From positions 1 to 64,000 of the forward strand of contig NZ_FWFJ01000011.1 in assembly GCF_900172365.1 (NCBI RefSeq): a stretch of DNA of 64,000 nucleotides, read 5' to 3'. The DNA is from Roseovarius gaetbuli (lineage in GTDB: Bacteria > Pseudomonadota > Alphaproteobacteria > Rhodobacterales > Rhodobacteraceae). Made by a program: the position numbers and the translations under genes. Of this stretch, positions 59,068-64,000 are shown one piece after another; the first letter of the stretch is position 1; the number at the start of each line of letters is the position of its first letter. Under the pieces are notes generated by a model. It was given only the letters and a program-made list of their open reading frames with translations, ran no database searches and had not been told where the DNA came from.

Positions 59068-59499
59068 ATGTCTGCCCAAGGTCTCGAAGTGATTGACCAC
59101 ACGGTTCACCTGACCCACGAATGGATCAACGACCTGACCGCGCGTCTGGGGTGGTATTCAAGCCGCAGCGTGCTGCGGCTGTTGCGGGTGACCTTGCAAC
59201 ATCTGCGCGATCACCTGTCGCCGGATGAGCTTGCACAGCTTTCCGCGCAGCTTCCTCTGTTGATCCGGGGCATGTTCTTTGAGGGCTGGATGCCCAAGAA
59301 AACACCGATCAAGGAGCGCAGGGCTCAAGCCTTCGCAGGTTATATCGCCTCACAGATGGAAAACACCGATGAATATCGCGGAGCGGAAGATATCGCATGC
59401 GTCTTTGCGCTCTTGAATGACCGTCTGAGCGCGGGCGAAATTCACGATGTCCGCGTCAGCCTGTCCGAAGATATCCGGTCGTTGTGGCCAGCGCCCTGA
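59068..59499 (+). CDS. DUF2267 family protein
   Basis: 143 residues, helical and soluble. Family features: HLTHEWINDLTARLGWYSSRSVLRLLRVTLQHLRDHLSPDELAQLSAQLPLLIRGMFFEGW (first repeat start to turn) and later AFALLNDRLSAGEI. DUF2267 proteins have no established role but often sit in FixK/FNR-controlled low-oxygen regions. A good ribosome site (AAAGGAGAATACGC) precedes the ATG. Confidence 0.8.
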   Translation: MSAQGLEVIDHTVHLTHEWINDLTARLGWYSSRSVLRLLRVTLQHLRDHLSPDELAQLSAQLPLLIRGMFFEGWMPKKTPIKERRAQAFAGYIASQMENTDEYRGAEDIACVFALLNDRLSAGEIHDVRVSLSEDIRSLWPAP

Positions 59500-59529
59500 G
59501 GGCGCTGGCGGGCGTGTTTGTGACGTCAG

Positions 59530-59578
59530 AGCATGTCCGAGACGCTCAAAACCGGTTCCCGCTTTTGAGCAACATGCT
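59530..59578. repeat. Nested palindromic repeat, probable bidirectional terminator
   Basis: Outer arms AGCATGT (59530-59536) and ACATGCT (59572-59578) enclose inner arms GCTCAAAA (59544-59551) and TTTTGAGC (59563-59570) around CCGGTTCCCGC. This layout resembles the dispersed AGCATGT...ACATGCT palindromes that recur in alphaproteobacterial intergenic DNA. It fills the gap between convergent DUF2267 and fixK genes and abuts the fixK stop codon. Confidence 0.7.
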
Positions 59579-60301
59579 TTAGCAGGCCCGCGCGAGACCG
59601 TGCAGGTCGGGCTTTGTCGGGCAATCCATGCCTTCATGCCCTTGCGACAGCCCGAACAGCGCCTGGGGCTGCAAGACCATGATTGTATGGATATTGTTGA
59701 TCGCAATGATCCCGCGTTTGCGAAGCTGGCTCAGGGTGCGGCTGACGGTTTCCGTGGTCAGGCCCAGAAAATCGGCAATGTCTGAGCGGCTCATCGGCAA
59801 GAACGCCTGATTGCGTGGCCCTGTGTCCCTGCTCATTCTTTCAGTCAGGACGCACAAAAATGAGGCAACCTTTTCGATGGCGGATTTACGCCCAAGCATC
59901 ATGAAGTGATCCTGCATGGCGCTTATCTCGCGCAGGGCCGCCTGAAGCAGTTCCTTGTGAAGCTCCGGGTTGCCGCTCTCACCTTCCAGCGCCGACAAAT
60001 GGTAGGCCTGCAACCGCGCTTCGGTCAGAACGTCACAATCGGTATGATACCGCCCATCACAGGGAAATCCAACAATATCACCGGGAAAGCCGAAGGCGAT
60101 CACCTGACGGCGGCCATCCTCGAGCAGGCGAGTGAGGCGCAGGACGCCAGAGCATACCTGGTAAATGCGTTCGACTCTGTCGCCTTCGAAATAAAGGTTG
60201 GCGCCAGCTTTGAAAGCCTTGGCAATAGGTGTCGGCTGCTTGCTTGCAGAGCGAAGCGGCCGCGCATTGTTTGCTTGTTCAGATGAAATAGTGACATACA
60301 T
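59579..60301 (-). CDS. fixK: FixK-type Crp-Fnr regulator
   Basis: 240 residues: sensor beta-roll (FKAGANLYFEGDRVERIYQVCSGVLRLTRLLEDGRRQVIAFGFPGDIVGF), dimer helix, and winged helix (MSRSDIADFLGLTTETVSRTLSQLRKRGII) with the E-x-x-S-R reading of TTGA half sites. The FNR iron-sulfur cysteine set is missing, as in FixK. Wording of the sensor domain matches FixK closely. It is divergent from an OmpR-type response regulator and near a FixL-like kinase. It is the likely reader of the TTGAT-type boxes in this half of the window. Confidence 0.82.
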   Translation of the reverse strand: MYVTISSEQANNARPLRSASKQPTPIAKAFKAGANLYFEGDRVERIYQVCSGVLRLTRLLEDGRRQVIAFGFPGDIVGFPCDGRYHTDCDVLTEARLQAYHLSALEGESGNPELHKELLQAALREISAMQDHFMMLGRKSAIEKVASFLCVLTERMSRDTGPRNQAFLPMSRSDIADFLGLTTETVSRTLSQLRKRGIIAINNIHTIMVLQPQALFGLSQGHEGMDCPTKPDLHGLARAC

Positions 60302-60319
60302 TGGCAGGACCCCCTAAGG

Positions 60320-60333
60320 TTTAATGAGGTCAA
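60320..60333. promoter_or_regulatory. Weak FNR-like half-site in fixK promoter
   Basis: TTTAATGAGGTCAA has a perfect GTCAA half and two mismatches in the other. It sits only 25 bases from the fixK ATG, a position suited to autorepression. Low confidence. Confidence 0.3.
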
Positions 60334-60397
60334 CTTGGACAGCCATTGTAATAGGGGTTAGGCTGGATGTTATGAGTTTTGCATCAATTTGTATCGA

Positions 60398-60414
60398 AGG
60401 GGCATATATCCCCT
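60398..60414. promoter_or_regulatory. Inverted repeat AGGGG-N7-CCCCT in fixK/response-regulator gap
   Basis: AGGGG (60398-60402) and CCCCT (60410-60414) flank CATATAT in the 165-base divergent gap. It is 52 bases before the response regulator ATG and about 100 bases from fixK. Candidate operator for the adjacent OmpR-type regulator; no direct evidence. Confidence 0.35.
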
Positions 60415-60465
60415 GATTAATGGTTCGACTGTCTGTATCTGCAAATTTCCGGAGAAGGCTGAGCG

Positions 60466-61242
60466 ATGACGCGCAAGACGATTCTTGTTGTTGATGACGA
60501 TCCAAAGATCAGAACCCTCCTGCGCAATGTTCTGGAGGGTGAAGGCCTCGGCGTGTGCGAGGCCATGAATGCCGAAGAGGCATTTGAGCAAATCAAGGCC
60601 TTTGCGCCCGACCTTGTCACGCTGGATATCAATCTTGGCGCCGACAACGGTATTGAAGTGGCGCGCGCGATCCGCGCCACGTCGCAGGTGCCGATCATCA
60701 TGGTGAGTGGCAAAGACGATGTGATTGACCGCGTCGTCGGCCTGGAAATCGGTGCTGACGATTACATCACCAAACCGTTTCACACCCGCGAAGTGGTGGC
60801 CCGCGTGCGCAGCGTTCTGCGCCGAAGCAGTGGCCCCGCCGTATCGGACGACCCCGTTGACGCCGCACCTGTGACGGCACAGGGCGAGAGCGGCGGCAGG
60901 TATTGCTTTGACGGGATCACCGTTCTGGCGGATCGGCTTGAGGTGCTGGACAGGGATGGCACCGACTGTGGGCTGACGACGGGCGATTTCAAGCTGCTCA
61001 AGGTGTTTCTGGAACGCCCGAAACGTGTCTTGTCGCGCGATCAGTTGATGGATCTGGTGGGCGGTATCGAATGGAGCCCGCTTGACCGCACCATCGACAA
61101 TCAGGTCGCGCGCCTGCGCAAAAAGATCGAACGCGATCCGTCAGAACCCAAGCTGATCAAGACCGTGCGCGGTATCGGCTATACCTTTGTCGGCGATGTG
61201 GAGATCACTCAATCCTCGGATGGCGCAACCAAAAGCGCCTGA
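60466..61242 (+). CDS. OmpR/PhoB-type response regulator (FxkR-like)
   Basis: 258 residues. Receiver domain (about 5-118) with acidic pocket VVDDDP, phospho-acceptor Asp54 in LVTLDINLG and KPF loop; a linker; then an OmpR winged helix (about 150-245) with LLKVFLERPKRVLSRDQLMDLV and VARLRKKIERDPSEPKLIKTVRGIGYTF. Flanked by fixK and a hybrid FixL-like kinase. In Rhizobium etli, the OmpR-type FxkR relays hybrid FixL to fixK; the arrangement here matches that trio. Its end overlaps the kinase gene's end by 34 bases. Confidence 0.85.
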   Translation: MTRKTILVVDDDPKIRTLLRNVLEGEGLGVCEAMNAEEAFEQIKAFAPDLVTLDINLGADNGIEVARAIRATSQVPIIMVSGKDDVIDRVVGLEIGADDYITKPFHTREVVARVRSVLRRSSGPAVSDDPVDAAPVTAQGESGGRYCFDGITVLADRLEVLDRDGTDCGLTTGDFKLLKVFLERPKRVLSRDQLMDLVGGIEWSPLDRTIDNQVARLRKKIERDPSEPKLIKTVRGIGYTFVGDVEITQSSDGATKSA

Positions 61243-62795
61243 AGCCGCTGCGCCAGATCGGCGTGATGGTAGGGCTTGTGCAGGATATTCTGGCTTTGCG
61301 AATGCTGCATTTTTGCGGTGACCACATCGCTTGCATAGCCGGATGTCAACAGGACCTTGATTGACGGAAATTCTGTTTGAACCTTTGCGGCAAGCTCGTA
61401 TCCGCTCAGCTTGCCGGGCATCACGAGATCGGAAAACACGATATCCGCCTGCAAGCCCGCCTGTAGCCTTTCAAAGGCGGCATCGCCGGTCTCGGCCTCT
61501 TCGGTGTGATAGCCAAGCTTGCGGATGCGATCGACCGCAAGCTGGCGCACTTTGGGATTGTCCTCGACAACAAGCACGACCTGGTCATGACCATGTGGCA
61601 AGGCGCCCTCGCGCTGTTGAAAGACCTCGTCGCTCTCGGGGGCGGCACAAATGCCGGAGACCGGAAAATACAGCCCGAAACTCGTGCCGTGGCCGAGTTC
61701 GCTATAGAGCGTGATATGGCCACCGGACTGGCGCACGAAGCCGTAAACCATGGACAGGCCAAGCCCGGTGCCGCCGCTTTCGGTCCTTGTGGTGAAAAAG
61801 GGTTCAAAGGCGCGTCGCTGGGCCTCGGGTGTCATGCCTTTGCCATTATCGCTTACCGAAAGGCGCACATATTCGCCGGACTCTATGTCGGTTTCCTGCG
61901 CCATATAAGTGTCGTCGATCGTGACGTTGGCAAGGGAAATCAGCAATTCGCCCTTTTGCCCCATGGCGTCGCGTGCATTCAGCGCAAGGTTGATCAGCGC
62001 CGCTTTCAATTCGACCGGATCGACCATGACGGGTTTCAGATCCGCCGCGAAATCCGTTCTTATGCGATAGGCTGCACCAAGGGTGCGCTTGAGGAGGTTC
62101 AAGGCCACCTTGCAAAGGTCACGTAGGTTGGATTCCACCGGTTTGAGGTTGCTTTTACGCGCAAACACCATCAGCCGCGAAGTCAGATCGGCGCCAAGTT
62201 CGGCGGCATCCATCGCGTCGCGGATCAGCGGCGTCTGCTTGTCCGTTGGCCCGCGCATTTCCAGCAATTCGAGATTTCCGATCACAACCGTTAGCAGGTT
62301 GTTGAAATCATGGGCAATTCCCGCTGTCATCTGGCCGATGGCGTCAAGGCGTTGTGACCGGGAAAGGGCCGCCTGGGTCGCATGGCGATAGGTCAGGTCA
62401 TGCATGATGCTGACGAACATCGCGCCGCCCGCCGTCTCTGTTTCGCCAACGGAAATATGCAGGGGGAAAACGCTTGCGTCCTTGCGCTGACCTTTGATAT
62501 CGCGGCCGGTGTCGATGATATGTTTCTCGCTGGTCCGGGTGTAATGCGACATGAACCCGTCGTGCAGGCTGGCAAACGCTTCGGGCATCAGAAGGTTGAT
62601 GGTTTGCCCGATCATCTCGGTGATATCGTATCCAAACATCTGCGCTGCGGCCCGATTGGCACGCAGAATCACGCCCCGCGCGTCCGATATGATCATCGCG
62701 TCAACGGCGGCGTCCATGATTGCATTCAGCAATGCGCTGTCCTGGGCGGTGTTTTCCACGTTCTGTCCCGTCTTGTTTCCCAAGCGTGCCAACAT
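61209..62795 (-). CDS. Hybrid FixL-like heme-PAS sensor histidine kinase
   Basis: 528 residues. PAS domain (about 20-140) with FixL heme-pocket wording: LLMPEAFASLHDGFMSHYTRTSEKHIIDTGRDIKGQRKDAS in separate parts, where His78 and Arg98 are 20 residues apart, as are the heme His200 and O2-gating Arg220 of Bradyrhizobium FixL. HisKA follows (His162 in GIAHDFNNLL), then HATPase (ALNARDAM, DNGKGM, GGTGLGLSMVYG), then a C-terminal receiver (about 405-528, Asp in IVFSDLVMPG). No membrane spans, so it is a soluble oxygen/redox sensor. Start ATG 62795. Confidence 0.85.
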   Translation of the reverse strand: MLARLGNKTGQNVENTAQDSALLNAIMDAAVDAMIISDARGVILRANRAAAQMFGYDITEMIGQTINLLMPEAFASLHDGFMSHYTRTSEKHIIDTGRDIKGQRKDASVFPLHISVGETETAGGAMFVSIMHDLTYRHATQAALSRSQRLDAIGQMTAGIAHDFNNLLTVVIGNLELLEMRGPTDKQTPLIRDAMDAAELGADLTSRLMVFARKSNLKPVESNLRDLCKVALNLLKRTLGAAYRIRTDFAADLKPVMVDPVELKAALINLALNARDAMGQKGELLISLANVTIDDTYMAQETDIESGEYVRLSVSDNGKGMTPEAQRRAFEPFFTTRTESGGTGLGLSMVYGFVRQSGGHITLYSELGHGTSFGLYFPVSGICAAPESDEVFQQREGALPHGHDQVVLVVEDNPKVRQLAVDRIRKLGYHTEEAETGDAAFERLQAGLQADIVFSDLVMPGKLSGYELAAKVQTEFPSIKVLLTSGYASDVVTAKMQHSQSQNILHKPYHHADLAQRLQALLVAPSED

Positions 62796-62819
62796 CTCGA
62801 GGTTTAACGCAAGTCACAA

Positions 62820-62833
62820 TTGATATTGCTCAA
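62820..62833 (+). promoter_or_regulatory. FNR/FixK-like box between hybrid FixL and attachment-family gene
   Basis: TTGATATTGCTCAA matches nine of ten consensus positions. The centre is about 63 bases before the + strand gene (ATG 62890), suitable for activation. It is only 31 bases before the kinase ATG, which would suit repression on that side. Confidence 0.6.
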
Positions 62834-62889
62834 GGTCCGGGCGCCATCATCTGCGACAAAGGACGAAGATATAAATTCTGGAGTGTGAC

Positions 62890-63327
62890 ATGAAACCGAT
62901 TGTGACTTGGGTAGTTTTGGCAGACGCGCGCAATGCCAGTGTCGTGGTCAATAGAGGGCCGGGCAAAGGGCTTGCCGTCTTGGAGGATAAGGCCTGGAGT
63001 GCTAAACCCGCGACCGGGTTTTCATCCGAGGCCGGGGTTGGCCACAGCAGCGCCGGGCCGGGCATCAGCGCGGTCGATCAGGGTGACCCGCAAGAATACG
63101 CCGATCAGGTCTTCGCCAAGGAGATTGCCCGTGATCTTGAGGTCTCGCTTGCCAGAAAAGACTTTGACCGGCTCGTGATGGTATCAGGCCCGCATATGCT
63201 CGGGGTGATGCGCAAGGCGCTTACGCCGCCAGTGCGAGGCGTGATTGTGGGTGAAATCTCCAAGGATCTGTCGAATGTGCCGCTGGACAGCCTGCAAAGG
63301 CATCTGGACGACATCATCGCCACCTAG
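62890..63327 (+). CDS. Host-attachment family protein (AtsE-like)
   Basis: 145 residues, soluble. Family features: TWVVLADARNASVVVNRGPG at the N-terminus, a variable glycine-rich middle, and FAKEIARDLEVSLARKDFDRLVMVSGPHMLGVMRKAL in the C-terminal half. The name comes from an Agrobacterium attachment phenotype; the fold resembles eRF1 domain/nuclease-like baeRF proteins and biochemical function is unsettled. An FNR-like box precedes it, and homologues often sit in low-oxygen regulons. Confidence 0.78.
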   Translation: MKPIVTWVVLADARNASVVVNRGPGKGLAVLEDKAWSAKPATGFSSEAGVGHSSAGPGISAVDQGDPQEYADQVFAKEIARDLEVSLARKDFDRLVMVSGPHMLGVMRKALTPPVRGVIVGEISKDLSNVPLDSLQRHLDDIIAT

Positions 63328-63361
63328 CTCGGCCCTGAAACGGTCGAGATGAATTCTGTGA

Positions 63362-63387
63362 TCGGGGGCTTTACGAGTGGCCCCCGA
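63362..63387. terminator. Bidirectional terminator hairpin
   Basis: TCGGGGGC (63362-63369) and GCCCCCGA (63380-63387) form a perfect 8-bp stem with a 10-base loop between two convergent genes. The strand read leftward has TTTT before the stem and the rightward strand AAAA after it, so a classical T-tract is missing on both. Confidence 0.55.
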
Positions 63388-63393
63388 AAACGG

Positions 63394-63972
63394 TCAGCGG
63401 GCGCGCAGGCCAAGCTGTCTGGCCTTTGCCAGAAACCGGGTCTGCGCCCGTCCGTTTGGGTCTTCGGCATGGCCGAGGATGCTCCAGCGGACCGGGCGGA
63501 TGCCGCAGAACTTTAGGATATTGCGATCAAGGCTGCGCAGGGAATGCGCGAAAAAGAACCATCGGTAAACGAAGCCCGGCATACCCATGGTCACGATCAC
63601 CCGCGCCGATTTTCCGCGAAGTGCAGGATGCCATCCGTGCCGGTCCATCTCAAAGGCAAAGCCCTTGCGAAACACCTGTTCGATCCAGGCTTTCAGCAGG
63701 GCAGGAACATCCCCTATCCAGAGAGGGTAGACAAAGACCAGATGCTCTGCCGCCGAAATCGCGGCCTGCGCCGGGGCGCAGATAGGTGGCCAATCCGAGC
63801 CTTCCCACTCCGCCTGCGTGCGCAGAAAAGGCACATCCTGCTGGGCGATATCAATCACCGTCACGCGGTGGCCTGCGGCCTCGGCGCCGCTGCGATATTC
63901 CTCAGCTATCGCATGGCGCAGATGAGTCTCCGAGGCGTCGGGATGGCCCTGGATGATCAGGATTTCAGTCAT
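63394..63972 (-). CDS. NAD(P)H dehydrogenase (quinone)-like flavodoxin-fold protein
   Basis: 192 residues, with TTGAGG before ATG 63972. Flavodoxin_2 family: N-terminal FMN/FAD loop ILIIQGHPDASETHLRHAI, then HLVFVYPLWIGDVPALLKAWIEQVFRKGFAF, the typical quinone-reductase/KefF-like block, and VTMGMPGFVYRWFF. Two-electron reduction of quinones by NAD(P)H in the cytoplasm is the family role. It faces the attachment-family gene tail to tail. Confidence 0.8.
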   Translation of the reverse strand: MTEILIIQGHPDASETHLRHAIAEEYRSGAEAAGHRVTVIDIAQQDVPFLRTQAEWEGSDWPPICAPAQAAISAAEHLVFVYPLWIGDVPALLKAWIEQVFRKGFAFEMDRHGWHPALRGKSARVIVTMGMPGFVYRWFFFAHSLRSLDRNILKFCGIRPVRWSILGHAEDPNGRAQTRFLAKARQLGLRAR

Positions 63973-64000
63973 GACCTCAACCGCCCTTGGATGGATGGGC

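Noticed and set aside
60301..60465. FxkR-type K-box (direct GTTACA repeats) in the fixK promoter
   Set aside because: Only loose fragments (ATTACA, CTAAC) are present; not close enough to claim.

Overview
The window looks like a chromosomal or plasmid-borne stretch from a denitrifying alphaproteobacterium of the Rhodobacteraceae (Paracoccus/Roseobacter-type). The DNA is GC-rich. The nirI<->nirS divergence, the nirS-E-C-F-DL-G-H-J-N gene order, the nosRZDFYLX and norCBQDEF operons and the FNR/Nnr-type operator sequences all resemble that group. This assignment is from gene order and protein motifs read by eye; no database search was run.

Left edge (1-6 kb): the 3' end of an IS3-type transposase is joined to a decayed locus. 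Two large uncharacterised genes are broken by the IS, by in-frame TAG codons and by frameshifts. They are followed by a convergent GH26-like glycosidase gene. Next (6.2-11.5 kb) is a polar amino-acid ABC importer with a PLP-dependent D-cysteine desulfhydrase/L-cysteate lyase-like enzyme and a divergent LysR regulator.

Denitrification island (11.5-40.6 kb): nosRZDFYLX and a cytochrome c run rightward. The nir operon runs leftward (nirS, E, C, F, DL, G, H, J, N, then a CbiX-like protein and a small membrane protein). nirI and nnrS diverge from nirS, and norCBQDEF runs rightward. A DUF4202 gene and a DNR/NnrR-type Crp-Fnr regulator close the block. Near-identical operators (TTGACTTTRGTCAA) precede nosR, nirS/nirI and norC, so one NO-responsive regulon is likely. 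No nitrate reductase gene is present, so the block encodes nitrite -> NO -> N2O -> N2.

Middle (40.8-46 kb): a Ca2+-type P-type ATPase, then an NCS1 permease with a divergent GntR/FadR regulator. The last two lie in visibly more AT-rich DNA and share a strong palindromic operator candidate.

Right part (46-64 kb): a probable low-oxygen carbon/envelope module. It has phaC diverging from a three-gene MacAB-like exporter (ATPase, FtsX-type permease, HlyD-type adaptor); a four-gene overlapping operon of acsA, a fused E1 alpha-beta 2-oxoacid dehydrogenase, its E2 and an acyl carrier protein; a bactofilin-like membrane protein with a DUF2267 protein; then fixK, an OmpR-type response regulator and a hybrid FixL-like heme-PAS kinase; then a host-attachment-family protein and a quinone-reductase-like flavoprotein. 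FNR/FixK-type boxes (TTGAT-N4-RTCAA variants) sit at the divergent promoters. The most notable points are the probable hFixL-FxkR-FixK oxygen relay outside rhizobia, and the acsA/E1/E2/ACP + phaC + exporter set that it may control.
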